A stretch of DNA of 64,000 nt from Deltaproteobacteria bacterium. Lineage in GTDB: Bacteria > Myxococcota_A > Polyangia > DRWM01 > JAAZOP01. The stretch's first letter is position 1. Each line of letters begins with the position of its first letter. The notes under the pieces are model-generated. The model made no database searches. It was not told where the DNA came from and saw only the letters and a list, made by a program, of their open reading frames with translations. Shown one piece after another: positions 1-11,066 of this stretch. The stretch spans positions 1-64,000 of the forward strand of contig JACRCX010000106.1 in the NCBI GenBank assembly GCA_016218815.1. Reading direction: 5' to 3'. The position numbers and the translations under genes are program-made.

Positions 1-167
1 CCATCCCACACCTCCCGAAGCGAACCTCGACTCGCTCTGGGAGCGCAGGAAACCACCCCACCGTCAACCGCTCCACTTCCTGGCATGCTCGCCCGCAACT
101 CCTTGAGATCACGACGCGGTCAAACCGGTCGGTGTTCTAGCACGAGGGGGCGGGGGTCGTCCCGCCG
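1..167. other. Left-edge non-coding stretch
   Basis: No convincing coding frame or RNA gene is visible in these 167 bases. They lie downstream of the phosphofructokinase stop codon, and no clear hairpin followed by a T run was found there. They may contain the end or start of a neighbour outside the window. Confidence 0.4.
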
Positions 168-1348
168 CTACGTCGCGCCGTCGCCGAGGCAGGTGTTGAC
201 CATGCGGGCGGATAAGATCCAGGGGTGGTCGAGGGGGACGGTGCGGCAGCGGCCGACGACCTTGCGCAGGGGGACGGGCTCGCAGCGGCCGGCGCGGTAG
301 GCGACCATGACGCCGTGCTTTCCGGAGGCCGCGAGCTCGGTGGCGCGGGTGCCGAGCACGGTGCAGAGCATGCGGTCGAAGGCGGTGGGGACGCCGCCGC
401 GCTGGACGTGGCCGAGGGAGGTGACGCGGGCCTCGGTGCCGGTCAGCTCCTGGAGCTGGCGGGCGATGCGGCTGGCCAGGGGCTCCTGGACCATGTGGTA
501 GGTGAGGACGTGGCCCTTGATGCGGCGGACGACGACGGGCAGGTCGTCGCGGGTCTCGTCCTCGATCAGCGCCGCCGGGTCGACCTCGTCGCCCGGCTGG
601 ACGGACTTCCCCTTGGTCGAGCGTCCCGAGCGGGCGAGGGCCGCGCGGACGGCGGCGACCTCGGCCTTCGAGCGGGCCCCTTCGGCGACGACGACGATGG
701 AGAAGCGGCGTCCCTGGCGGCGGCGTTCGAGGAGGAAGTTGGCGACGGTGGCGAGGTCGTAGGGGATCTCGGGAAGGAGGATCACGTCGGCGCCGCCGGC
801 GAGACCGGCGCCCAGGGCGAGCCAACCGGCGCGGTGGCCCATGACCTCGCAGACGATGATGCGATGGTGGCTGGTGGCGGTGGTGTGCAGGCGGTCGATG
901 GCTTCGGTGGCGACGCTCATGGCGGTGTCGAAGCCGAAGGAGACGTCGGTCTCGACGACGTCGTTATCGATGGTCTTGGGCAGGGTGACGACGTGGAGGC
1001 CGTGCTGGCGGGCGAGGCGCCAGGCGTTCTTCTGGGTGCCGCCGCCGCCCAGGCAGACGACGCAGTCGAGCTGGAGGCGGCGGGCGTTCTCGGCGGCGGT
1101 GGCGGTCATGTCCATGACGCGGTCGCCCATGCGCATCTTGTGGGGCTTGTCGCGGGAGGTGCCCAGGATGGTGCCGCCGCGGGTGAGGATGCCGCTGACG
1201 GCGTCGCCGTCGAGGGGCACGGTGCGGTTCTCGACGAGGCCGCGGAAGCCGTCGAGGATACCGACGACGCGCATGCCGTAGCGATGGATCGCGGACTTGG
1301 TGACGGCGCGGATGGCGGCGTTGAGGCCCGGGCAGTCGCCGCCGGAGG

Positions 1349-3592
<2,244 letters not shown>

Positions 3593-3635
3593 GCTCAACC
3601 TTCCTCCGCGACCCCCGGATGCGGGACGACCGGCC

Positions 3636-4625
3636 TCACGCGTCACCGGTCCCGGCCGCGCGTTCGGCCAACAGGGTCGCCAGACCCGTCCACACGCCCC
3701 GGGCAAGGTGAGCGTCCCACACATCGAGGAAGCGCGTCCACAGCGCGGCGCGGGTTTCGCGCCGGTCCTCGAGCAGCCGCTCCAGGCCCGGGAGGAGACG
3801 GGCGAAGCCGCGGGCGTGGCCGTGGAACTCCAGGTGGCGCGCCCGTTCGTCGTCACGGAAGGCCGGCAGGAAGGCGAGCCACACGTCGCAGTCGTGCAAC
3901 TCGCCCAGGACCTCCTGCAGTTTCTTGGCCGCAGCAACCGGATCGTCGAGGTCGCCGGCGAATGCCGGCTGGAACGCCTCGAGCGCGTAGCGCAACCTCT
4001 TGGCGGCGATGCGCATGGCGTGGAGCGCCTCCACCGCATCCGGGTCGCGCACGAGCGGATCGCGCGCCAGCAGGTCCTCGGCCAGCGGGACGACGATTTG
4101 CAGGGCGTGACGGCACACGGTGGGTCCCGGTCCGGGACCGGTTGCGTCGGGCGTCTCGGCGCGGACCCAGGTGCGTCGGAGGCCGCGGGCCAGGTCGGCC
4201 CACGGCTTCGAGCCCTCGAGGTCGTCCAGGGCGCGCGCCACTCCGGCCTGGGCCCGCCGGCGGGCCTGCCGCAGGCGCAACAGGAGCCGTGCCAGGCCGG
4301 GCTGCTCGCGGCCGCCGCGCCAGGACGTGGCGACCTCCTCCACGAGCTCGAGCTGGACATCCCGATCGCGGGCCTCGCCGAGCGCGCGGGTGATGTCGCG
4401 GACGGCCTTGCGGACGTTCCGGGCCGGCTTGCCGAGCGCGTCCTCGAAGATCATGAGGGCCGCGCGCAGTCGGCGGCCGGCGACCCGCATCTTGTGGATG
4501 CACTCCGGGTCCTGGGCCAGGCGCACGCCCCGGAGCTGCGCCTGCATTGCTTCCAGGTGCTGCTGGAGATTCTGCGCGGCGAGCAGGGTGTACCGCGCGT
4601 CGAGCGCGCGGGCTGTGCGGGCCAT
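3636..4625 (-). CDS. CHAD domain protein (polyphosphate-binding)
   Basis: A 329-residue all-helical protein with two CHAD halves. Conserved His and basic residues appear in HKMRVAGRRLRAAL (about residues 44-57) and HAMRIAAKRLRYALEAF in the second half. CHAD domains bind inorganic polyphosphate and are often found beside polyphosphate enzymes, so the position directly upstream of ppk supports a role in holding or organising polyP granules. There is no signal peptide, so it is probably cytoplasmic. The ATG is preceded by GGGGAGA, and a promoter lies about 70 bp upstream. No catalytic motif is seen; enzyme activity is not implied. Confidence 0.92.
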   Translation of the reverse strand: MARTARALDARYTLLAAQNLQQHLEAMQAQLRGVRLAQDPECIHKMRVAGRRLRAALMIFEDALGKPARNVRKAVRDITRALGEARDRDVQLELVEEVATSWRGGREQPGLARLLLRLRQARRRAQAGVARALDDLEGSKPWADLARGLRRTWVRAETPDATGPGPGPTVCRHALQIVVPLAEDLLARDPLVRDPDAVEALHAMRIAAKRLRYALEAFQPAFAGDLDDPVAAAKKLQEVLGELHDCDVWLAFLPAFRDDERARHLEFHGHARGFARLLPGLERLLEDRRETRAALWTRFLDVWDAHLARGVWTGLATLLAERAAGTGDA

Positions 4626-4694
4626 GGCGTAGCGTCTCCCCTGCGGTCGGCCCCGAGCGGCCTCGACGCGATGCGGCCGACCGGCCCTCGAGGC

Positions 4695-4723
4695 GTTCTA
4701 ACGCCGGGCGGGATGCGTGACAA
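4695..4723 (-). promoter_or_regulatory. Sigma70-like promoter for CHAD-ppk-pfk
   Basis: On the minus strand a TTGTCA box (4718-4723) is followed after 17 bp by TAGAAC (4695-4700), about 70 bp ahead of the CHAD start codon. Spacing is ideal and both boxes are close to consensus in very GC-rich surroundings. Confidence 0.5.
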
Positions 4724-4772
4724 GCCGGGGGGCACGGTGACGAGTCGGCGGCGGGAGCGTCGACGGGCGTCA

Positions 4773-4810
4773 AGAGTCGACCGTCGAGAGTCGACAGTCG
4801 AGAGTCGACA
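4773..4810. repeat. Dispersed repeat family 1, AGTCGAGAGTCGAC type (copy 1)
   Basis: A short array of GAGTCGAC-like units with internal palindromes, lying between the TorF-like porin gene and the CHAD promoter. A second copy in the same orientation is inside the znuB coding region at 14871-14900. The two agree at about 26 of 28 positions over the shared core. Confidence 0.8.
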
Positions 4811-4848
4811 GGTCCTGCGCGTGCCGCGACGGGATCGGAAGGCAGTCG

Positions 4849-5697
4849 TCAGAGGCCGAAGCCGAGGTTCGCGCCGGCCCAGTAGACCAGCTCATCGGCG
4901 AACGCGACGCCGCCGAGGTTGGTCCAGGCGACGTGGAACGCGGGCTGGAGGTAGACGGCGTCGGTCAGGGGGATGGCCCAGCGCCAGTCGAGCTGCACGT
5001 CCCACACGTTGCTGCCGTCCGCGGCGGGATGGCCGTGGAACAACTTGTACCCGACGCCCAGCTCGAAGCTCATGCTGCCCGCCGCTCCGATGTCCACGGT
5101 GCGGGAGACCGACGGCCGGAAGTAGAGGTAGCGGTAGTAGTCCAGTGCGTCCTGCACGCCGGCCGAGTAGAGGGTCTTGAACGAGAGGTCCACGGCGCCG
5201 GACCAGGTGAGCAGGACGGTCGGCTCGAGGTACGAGGGCATGGCGGCTCCGGCGTCCTCCTCGGTGGCCGCCGGGTAGAAGTACCACAGGAGCGTGGCGG
5301 CCAGGGCGAGGGAGTCGTCGAGGAACGCGGTGTCCCAGGTGAGGCAGAGGTCGACCTCGCCCCCGGCGCCGGCGTGCAGCTTGTGCGCCGTGTTGTCGCC
5401 GGACCACTGCCAACCGGTCCAGAAGCCGACGGTCAGGGCGGGACCGGGGAAGCCGAGGAGGAACGACGGCGCGACCAGACCGTGCGCGTCGCTCTGCCGG
5501 TCGCCGAAGACGTTGAGCCCGCGGAAGACGTAGGCGGTGGAGAGCTCGACGTCCGCGGAGAAGGAGACGGTAGGCGCGGCGTTCGGCTCGGCGGCCGGCG
5601 CATCCGCGGCCGCGGCGCCGTGGGCCTGGGCCAGCAGGGCGACGATCGCGAGAGGCGCGGCGCGCCGGATGCGGTCCTGGCGGGAATCGTCGGGCAT
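4849..5697 (-). CDS. TorF-like putative porin (Gcw_chp family)
   Basis: A 282-residue exported protein with a signal peptide (about residues 1-30, hydrophobic APLAIVALLAQAHGAAAA). It is followed by alternating aromatic and polar strands typical of an outer-membrane beta barrel, ending in a Phe-containing C-terminal strand (GANLGFGL). The opening SADVELSTAYVFRGL matches the conserved-hypothetical Gcw_chp/TorF family, which is often placed beside ammonium transporters. The gene starts 54 bp after the amt stop on the same strand, so the two are probably co-transcribed. The ATG follows a strong AAGGAGG site. An outer-membrane passage role is inference; substrate is unknown. Confidence 0.8.
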   Translation of the reverse strand: MPDDSRQDRIRRAAPLAIVALLAQAHGAAAADAPAAEPNAAPTVSFSADVELSTAYVFRGLNVFGDRQSDAHGLVAPSFLLGFPGPALTVGFWTGWQWSGDNTAHKLHAGAGGEVDLCLTWDTAFLDDSLALAATLLWYFYPAATEEDAGAAMPSYLEPTVLLTWSGAVDLSFKTLYSAGVQDALDYYRYLYFRPSVSRTVDIGAAGSMSFELGVGYKLFHGHPAADGSNVWDVQLDWRWAIPLTDAVYLQPAFHVAWTNLGGVAFADELVYWAGANLGFGL

Positions 5698-5751
5698 CGG
5701 TGCCTCCTTTCCGGAGCGAGCGGGAACGGCGGCGGTGCAAGTCGCGGCGGC

Positions 5752-6987
5752 TCAGACCTCCGGACTGGCAGCCAGATCGTCGTCGTAGGCCTTTTCGCCG
5801 TGCAGGGCGGTGTCGAGGCCGTCACGCTCCTCGTCCTCCGTGACCTTGACGGGGGTGAGCTTGTTGATCAGCCAGAGCATGCCGTAGGTGAAGGCGAAGG
5901 CATAGACGCCGGCGCCGAGCGCGGCAGCGGTCTGGACGAGGAAGAAGTTGGTATTGCCGGCGAGGAGGCCGTCGGCGCCGGCGGGGTTCACGGCCTTGCT
6001 GGCGAAGACGCCGAGCGCGATCGTGCCGAGGATACCGCCCACGCCGTGCACGCCCCAGACGTCGAGGGCGTCGTCCCACTGCAGGCGGTTCTTGAGGCTG
6101 ACGGCGAAGTAGCACACCGTGCCGGAGGCGATGCCGATGAGCACCGCGGTGTTGGCGGTCACGTAGCCCGCGCACGGCGTGATCGTGGCCAGGCCGGCCA
6201 CGGCGCCGGTGAGCAGTCCGGTGAACTTGGGTTTCTTCTCGAAGATCCAGGCCAGGAGCATCCAGGTCGGACCGGCGAACGAGGCGGCGATGTCGGTGTT
6301 GAGGAAGGCCTGGCCGGTGACGGCATCGACGGCCAGCTCGCTGCCCGCGTTGAAGCCGTACCAGCCGAACCACAGCAGGCCCGTGCCGAGCGCGACGAGG
6401 GGGATGCTGTGCATGCCGATTTCCTTGACGCGGCGGCGGCCGACGAAGAACACGGAGGCGAGTGCGGCCATGCCGGCGATGGCGTGCACGACGATGCCGC
6501 CCGCGAAGTCCAGGACGCCCCACTGGTGCAGCAGGCCGCCGCCCCAGACCATGTGCACGAACGGGAAGTAGACGAAGACCAGCCAGCCGACGAGGAAGAT
6601 GAGGTACGCGCCGAAGCGGATGCGATTGGCGAACGCGCCGGTGATGAGCGCCGGGGTGATGATGGCGAACATCATCTGGTAGGCCACGAAGACGAAGAGC
6701 GGGATTTTGGCCGTGCCGGCGTAGGGTGTGGAGAGATCGATCCCGCGCAGGAAGGCCATGTCCAGGTTGCCGATCACGCCGCCGACGTCGCCGCTGAAGC
6801 ACAGCGAGTAGCCGAAGGCCCACCAGATGATCGTCGTCACGCCCATGGAGACGAAGCTCTGCATCATGATCGCCAGGACGTTCTTGCGGCCGACGAGGCC
6901 GCCGTAGAAGAACGCCAGGCCCGGCGTCATGAGCATCACCAGACTGGTCGCCAGAAGCATGAACCCCGTGTTGCCGGTGTCGAACAT
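5752..6987 (-). CDS. amt: Ammonium transporter, Amt family
   Basis: A 411-residue polytopic membrane protein that conducts ammonium/ammonia across the inner membrane. Eleven hydrophobic segments are visible. The twin histidines of the pore are present as His168 (GIVVHAIAG) and His314 (WGVHGVGG), and Asp160 of the DFAGG motif is kept. The ATG at 6987 is favoured because GGGAGG lies 5 bp upstream; a GTG two codons earlier would leave no space for a ribosome site. No glnK (PII) gene is adjacent, which is unusual for amt. It is divergent from the two-component pair at 7185-10594 and is followed by the TorF-like porin. Confidence 0.96.
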   Translation of the reverse strand: MFDTGNTGFMLLATSLVMLMTPGLAFFYGGLVGRKNVLAIMMQSFVSMGVTTIIWWAFGYSLCFSGDVGGVIGNLDMAFLRGIDLSTPYAGTAKIPLFVFVAYQMMFAIITPALITGAFANRIRFGAYLIFLVGWLVFVYFPFVHMVWGGGLLHQWGVLDFAGGIVVHAIAGMAALASVFFVGRRRVKEIGMHSIPLVALGTGLLWFGWYGFNAGSELAVDAVTGQAFLNTDIAASFAGPTWMLLAWIFEKKPKFTGLLTGAVAGLATITPCAGYVTANTAVLIGIASGTVCYFAVSLKNRLQWDDALDVWGVHGVGGILGTIALGVFASKAVNPAGADGLLAGNTNFFLVQTAAALGAGVYAFAFTYGMLWLINKLTPVKVTEDEERDGLDTALHGEKAYDDDLAASPEV

Positions 6988-7045
6988 GCGCACCTCCCAC
7001 CCCCCGGCCGGAGCCCTGACCCCGGGATCATGCGCGGCGATCGTG

Positions 7046-7068
7046 AGGAGGTGATGAGCGTCCCGTGA
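7046..7068 (+). promoter_or_regulatory. Perfect Shine-Dalgarno with four-codon mini-frame
   Basis: AGGAGGTGA (7046-7054) is a full anti-SD complement. It is followed by ATG at 7054, a four-codon frame (MSVP) and a TGA that overlaps a GTG at 7065. That GTG is in frame with the response regulator, but it lies upstream of the promoter at 7104-7132, so it is not the chosen start. Function unknown. Confidence 0.3.
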
Positions 7069-7103
7069 GCGTTTCGTGGGGCGTCGCGGGCTCGCCGGCC
7101 GGC

Positions 7104-7132
7104 TTGCGATGCGCCGCCGTCGGCCGGATAAT
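7104..7132 (+). promoter_or_regulatory. Sigma70-like promoter for the two-component genes
   Basis: TTGCGA (7104-7109), a 17-bp spacer and GATAAT (7127-7132), about 50 bp ahead of the response-regulator GTG. The position argues for the short start at 7185 over the upstream GTG. Confidence 0.6.
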
Positions 7133-7184
7133 CCTGCCGCGGCGGCAGGGGCGGGCGACGGCCGTCGTGCGAGAGGAAGTCGCG

Positions 7185-7868
7185 GTGCCGCGCATCCTGT
7201 TCGTGGAAGACGATCTCAGCCTTCGGGCGAGCCTGGCCTACGTGCTGGAGCGCGAGGGCTACGAGCTGTCCGAGGCGACGACGGGGGAGGAGGCGCTGGC
7301 GCGCGCGGCGACCGTGCGGCCGGACGTCGTGCTGCTCGACGTGAACCTGCCCGGGATGGACGGGTTCGAGGTGTGCGCGCGGCTGCGCCGGCTTCCGGCG
7401 ACGGCGGCGGTGCCGATCGTGCTGGTGACGGCGCGCACGGAGATCGACGACGTGTGTTGCGGGTTCGAGCGCCGAGCGGACGATTACATTACGAAGCCGT
7501 TTCATCCGCGCGTGCTGCTGGCGCGGCTGCAGGCGGTGCTGCGGCGCGTGGGGCCGCCGGCGGCGGAGGCGGAGGCGTTGCGATTCCGCGGGCTGGTCAT
7601 CGACCCGGCGACGCGGGAGGTGTTCGTGGAGGAGCGGCGGATCGAGCTGACGCGGACGGAGTTCGACCTGCTCTCGGTGTTCGCGGGCCAGCCGCATCGC
7701 GTATTCACGCGCGCGGACGTTCTCGACCGTCTGCGCGGCGAGGACGCGGCGATCACGGATCGTGCGGTGGACGTCCAGGTGTCGGGCCTGCGGCGCAAGC
7801 TGGGTAGTTCCGGACGGTGCATCGAGACGGTGCGCGGCGTCGGCTACCGCTTCCATCCGGACCCGTGA
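7185..7868 (+). CDS. OmpR/PhoB-type response regulator
   Basis: A 227-residue DNA-binding regulator. The receiver domain (1-120) has acidic residues Glu8-Asp9-Asp10, phosphoacceptor Asp52 (LLDVNLPGMDG), Thr82 and Lys104 (YITKPF). A winged-helix output domain follows (about 130-225) with ELTRTEFDLL and RRKLG...ETVRGVGYRF. The GTG at 7185 is preceded by GAGAGGAAG; an upstream in-frame GTG at 7065 would add 40 residues with no family match and lies before the promoter. The stop overlaps the kinase start (GTGA), so this is a coupled cognate pair. Target genes are unknown; the divergent amt operon is one candidate. Confidence 0.93.
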   Translation: MPRILFVEDDLSLRASLAYVLEREGYELSEATTGEEALARAATVRPDVVLLDVNLPGMDGFEVCARLRRLPATAAVPIVLVTARTEIDDVCCGFERRADDYITKPFHPRVLLARLQAVLRRVGPPAAEAEALRFRGLVIDPATREVFVEERRIELTRTEFDLLSVFAGQPHRVFTRADVLDRLRGEDAAITDRAVDVQVSGLRRKLGSSGRCIETVRGVGYRFHPDP

Positions 7869-10594
7869 TCCGCGACATTCCCACGCGCGGCCTGCTGCTG
7901 CTCGGCTTCCTGGTCGCCGGGCTGGCCCCGCTGATCGCGGTGGCGTTGATCGGCTACTCCGCCGGCCGCGATGCGCTCGCGGCGCAGGCGTTCCGGCACC
8001 TGGAGTCGGCGCGGGACATCAAGAAGGAGCAGCTCGCGCGGTTCTTCGACGAGCGGCTGGCCGACGTGCGCGTGCTGGCCCGGGACCCGTACCTGGTCGC
8101 CGCGTTCGGGGAGCTGGACGCCGCATTCCACTCCGAGGGCGGGGCGGCCGGCGGCCTGTTCCGCGGTCAGGACCACCGGCGGTTCACGGCGCCGGCCGGC
8201 TATCGCGCCGTGCACGATCGCCATTTCGGGTACCTGGCGGGGTTCGTGGCGGAGAAGCGGTACTACGACCTGCTGTTGCTCGGCGCCGCGTCGGGCGAGA
8301 CCTGCTTCTCGGTGGAGAAGGAGTCGGATTTCGCTGTCGTCGTCGCGGGGCAGCCCACGGCGCTGCGCGAGGTCTGGCGGCGGGCGCTGGTCGAGCGCCG
8401 GGCGGTGCTGTCGGACACGCGGCCCTATCCGCCGTCCGCGGACGCGGCGGCGCAGTTCGTGGCGGCGCCGATCGAGTACGGCGGGCGCACGGCGGGCGTC
8501 GCGGCCTTGCAGATCTCGCTGGAGGCGATCGATGCCGTGATGCAGGCACGTCCGGGGCTGGGCCGCACGGGCGAAACGTACCTGGTGGGCAGCGACCTGC
8601 GGTTGCGCTCCGACTCCGCGGTGGACGTCGCGCGCACGGTGCAGGCCTCGTTCCGCGCCGGCGGGCTGCACCTGGACACCGTCGCGACGCGGCAGGCGCT
8701 GGCCGGAGCGGCGGGCTCGGCGACGCTGGACGACCCGGACGGCCGCCGGGTCCTGGCGGCCTGGACCCCGCTGGACGTCGCGGGAATTCGGTGGGCGCTG
8801 GTCGCGCGGATCGACGAGGCGGAGGTCGACGACCAGATCGACCGTGCGCTGGACCGGAAGGTGGCCATCCTGGTCGCGACGTCGGTGGTGGCGGTGGTGC
8901 TCCTGGCCTTGCTGATCGCGGCGATGCTGACCCGCCACATCCGCGCGGTCGGGGCCCGGATCGGCCGCCTGTCGGACGCCGTCTCCGGCGGGATGCTCGA
9001 GGCGCGCGCGGACGGGGCGGAGGTGCCGGTGGACTTCCGGCCGGTGGTGGCGCGAGTCGAAGCGCTGGCGGCGTCGTTCGTCGCGGTGCTGGATTCCGTG
9101 CCCGAGCCCGTGCTGCTCGTCGACGGGCAGGGTTCGCTCCGATTCGCGAACGCGGCGGCGGCGCGGCACGCCGGGGGCACCCGCGAGGCGCTGGCCGGGC
9201 GCCCGATTGACGAGGTGCTGCCGCTGGCCGCGATCGGCGAGGCGCGCCCGGTCCGACGGGCCATGGCCGAGGCCGCGATCGTGCGGCTGGAGGTCGAGGG
9301 TCGCGGGGCGTTGGCCGGCGCGCACCTGCTGGCGACCGCCGCGCCGCTGCGCGACGCGGTCGGCGCGGTCGTCGGCGGCATCGAGGTGGTGGTGGACCAG
9401 ACCGAGCTGTGGCGGATGTCGGACGACAAGCGGCGGCTGGAGGAGCGCGTCGCCGGCATGCAGCGCCTGGAGGCGCTCGGCACGCTGGCCGGCGGCATCG
9501 CGCACGACTTCAACAACATCCTCACCTGCATGTTCGCCTGTGCCGACACGGTCACGGGCCTGACGCCCGCGGCCAGCCCGGCGGTGCCGCACCTGCAGCA
9601 GCTCGACGGGGCGATCGAGCGCGCCTCGGACCTCGTCCGGCAGATCCTGGCCTTCAGCCGTCAGGTGCACGCCGCGACCGAGCTCCTGGACCTTGGTCCC
9701 CTGGTCAAGGAGACGGTGAAGCTCGTGGCCGAGGCGCTGCCCGCCGGCGTGCGCGTCGAGCTGGCGGTGCCGGACCGGCAGTTCACGGTGAACGGCAATC
9801 CCACCCAGCTCCACCAGGTGCTGATGAACCTGCTGGCCAACGCGCGCGACGCGCTGGGGGAGGGCGGCGGGGCGTTGCGGGTCGAGCTGGACGACGAGCA
9901 ACTGGGCGCGTCCGATGCGCGAGTCCAGCCTCCGCTGCCGGCCGGGCCGTACTGCGTGCTGCGCGTGGCCGACAGCGGTTGCGGGATGGACGCGCGGACG
10001 ATGTCCCGGGTCTTCGAGCCGTTCTTCACGACCAAGCCGATGGGGCGCGGGACCGGCATGGGCCTGGCGCTGGTCCACGGCATCGTCACCGCGGGCGGTG
10101 GAGGCATCGCGGTGACCAGCAGCCCGGGAGAGGGCAGCACGTTCAGCGTGTTCCTCCCGCGCTCGGCCGGCCGTCCCGCGGGGCGGCAGGCCGCCGCGGA
10201 GGTCGGCGAGCGAGCGCGGCGTGGCGGGCTGGTGCTGCTGGCCGAGGACGATGCGTACGTCCGCGAGGTCACGCGCCGGCAGCTCGAGTCGCTGGGCTTC
10301 ACCGTCCGCGGCTGCGCCGACGGGCGCGAGGCGCTGGCCGCGTTCCGGGAGCGGCCGGACGGGTTCGTCGCCGTGCTCACCGACCTGCGCATGCCGGAGG
10401 TCGATGGTCTGGAGCTGGCGGACGGGATCCGCGCGCTGCGGCCGCAGGTGCCGGTCGTGCTCACGACGGCGTACGGCGATCACGTGACCCCGGACGACGC
10501 GCGGGCCCGGGGCGTGATCGCCGTGCTGCTCAAGCCGTACCGCAAGAGCGACCTTGCCCGGCTGCTCGCCGGCGTCCCCCGTCCGGGCGCTTGA
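7865..10594 (+). CDS. Membrane hybrid sensor histidine kinase with receiver
   Basis: A 909-residue kinase. The N-terminal membrane helix (about 8-30), a large periplasmic dCache-like region (about 35-330) and a second helix (about 335-360) are followed by a linker and a PAS-like domain (about 400-515). The dimerisation/phosphoacceptor helix has His547 in GGIAHDFNNIL; the ATPase has LHQVLMNLLANARDA (N box), DSGCGMD and GTGMGLALV. The C-terminal receiver carries Asp840 (LTDLRMPE). The HDFNNI box is the HisKA subclass common in hybrid kinases. The GTG start overlaps the regulator stop. The receiver may buffer or relay phosphate to the partner. The ligand of the cache region cannot be read from sequence. 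Confidence 0.93.
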   Translation: MIRDIPTRGLLLLGFLVAGLAPLIAVALIGYSAGRDALAAQAFRHLESARDIKKEQLARFFDERLADVRVLARDPYLVAAFGELDAAFHSEGGAAGGLFRGQDHRRFTAPAGYRAVHDRHFGYLAGFVAEKRYYDLLLLGAASGETCFSVEKESDFAVVVAGQPTALREVWRRALVERRAVLSDTRPYPPSADAAAQFVAAPIEYGGRTAGVAALQISLEAIDAVMQARPGLGRTGETYLVGSDLRLRSDSAVDVARTVQASFRAGGLHLDTVATRQALAGAAGSATLDDPDGRRVLAAWTPLDVAGIRWALVARIDEAEVDDQIDRALDRKVAILVATSVVAVVLLALLIAAMLTRHIRAVGARIGRLSDAVSGGMLEARADGAEVPVDFRPVVARVEALAASFVAVLDSVPEPVLLVDGQGSLRFANAAAARHAGGTREALAGRPIDEVLPLAAIGEARPVRRAMAEAAIVRLEVEGRGALAGAHLLATAAPLRDAVGAVVGGIEVVVDQTELWRMSDDKRRLEERVAGMQRLEALGTLAGGIAHDFNNILTCMFACADTVTGLTPAASPAVPHLQQLDGAIERASDLVRQILAFSRQVHAATELLDLGPLVKETVKLVAEALPAGVRVELAVPDRQFTVNGNPTQLHQVLMNLLANARDALGEGGGALRVELDDEQLGASDARVQPPLPAGPYCVLRVADSGCGMDARTMSRVFEPFFTTKPMGRGTGMGLALVHGIVTAGGGGIAVTSSPGEGSTFSVFLPRSAGRPAGRQAAAEVGERARRGGLVLLAEDDAYVREVTRRQLESLGFTVRGCADGREALAAFRERPDGFVAVLTDLRMPEVDGLELADGIRALRPQVPVVLTTAYGDHVTPDDARARGVIAVLLKPYRKSDLARLLAGVPRPGA

Positions 10595-10618
10595 CAGTTC
10601 TGGTCATATGCTCATAAT
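10591..10618 (+). promoter_or_regulatory. Promoter of the DUF134-NifX pair with overlapping palindrome
   Basis: TTGACA (10591-10596), 16 bp, CATAAT (10613-10618). A 10-bp perfect palindrome, TATGCTCATA split as TATG-CT-CATA at 10607-10616, overlaps the -10 box. It is a good candidate operator for the DUF134 protein encoded just downstream. The -35 begins within the last codons of the kinase gene. Confidence 0.6.
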
Positions 10619-10637
10619 AGCCCGGTGAGGTGGCGTC

Positions 10638-11066
10638 GTGGGTCGTCCTCCCTGTTGTCGTCGCGTTTCCGGAAGGCCGGCGTGCGCGGTGTTCGGGCCG
10701 GCGGGAGGGGAGGGAGCGCAGGGGGGGGAGGTCGTGCTGACGCTGGACGAGTTCGAGTCGTTGCGGTTGGCCGATCTGGAGGGGTTGTACCAGGAGGACG
10801 CGGCGGGGCGGATGGGGGTGTCGCGGCCGACGTTCGGGCGGATCGTGGAGTCGGCGCGGCGGAAGGTGGCGGAGGCGTTGGTGCGCGGCAGGACGCTGCG
10901 GATCGCGGGCGGCGTGGTGCTGGGCGCGGGCGGGCCGCGGCGCTGTCCGCGGTGCTCGCGCGAGGGCGCGGGGGGGCGGACCTGTCCGCATTGCCGCCCG
11001 ATCGGGAGTGTTGACAGCGCGGGGGCGACGCCGGGTGAACGGCCCGGAAGGGAGAGATCGCAATGA
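10638..11066 (+). CDS. DUF134 family predicted DNA-binding regulator
   Basis: A 142-residue protein of the DUF134 (UPF0251) family. The family-type start MGRPPCCRRV and FGPAG box are followed by LTLDEFESLRLADLEG and a helix-turn-helix, LYQEDAAGRMGVSRPTFGRIVESARRK written in two parts (about residues 50-62 and 63-76). A CPRC...CPHC pair near residues 103-119 may bind metal. The GTG start has GGTGAGG 7 bp upstream. It overlaps the NifX-like gene by ATGA. DUF134 proteins are commonly beside dinitrogenase-cofactor-like proteins and are thought to regulate them; the palindrome over the promoter fits autoregulation. Confidence 0.88.
   Translation: MGRPPCCRRVSGRPACAVFGPAGGEGAQGGEVVLTLDEFESLRLADLEGLYQEDAAGRMGVSRPTFGRIVESARRKVAEALVRGRTLRIAGGVVLGAGGPRRCPRCSREGAGGRTCPHCRPIGSVDSAGATPGERPGRERSQ

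Noticed and set aside
4933..7068. A 711-codon plus-strand frame opposite the porin and amt genes
   Set aside because: His/Glu/Gly-rich antisense shadow of two well-supported genes.
11011..11016. TTGACA ahead of the NifX-like gene
   Set aside because: No -10 at 15-19 bp; it lies in DUF134 coding sequence and the genes overlap by ATGA.
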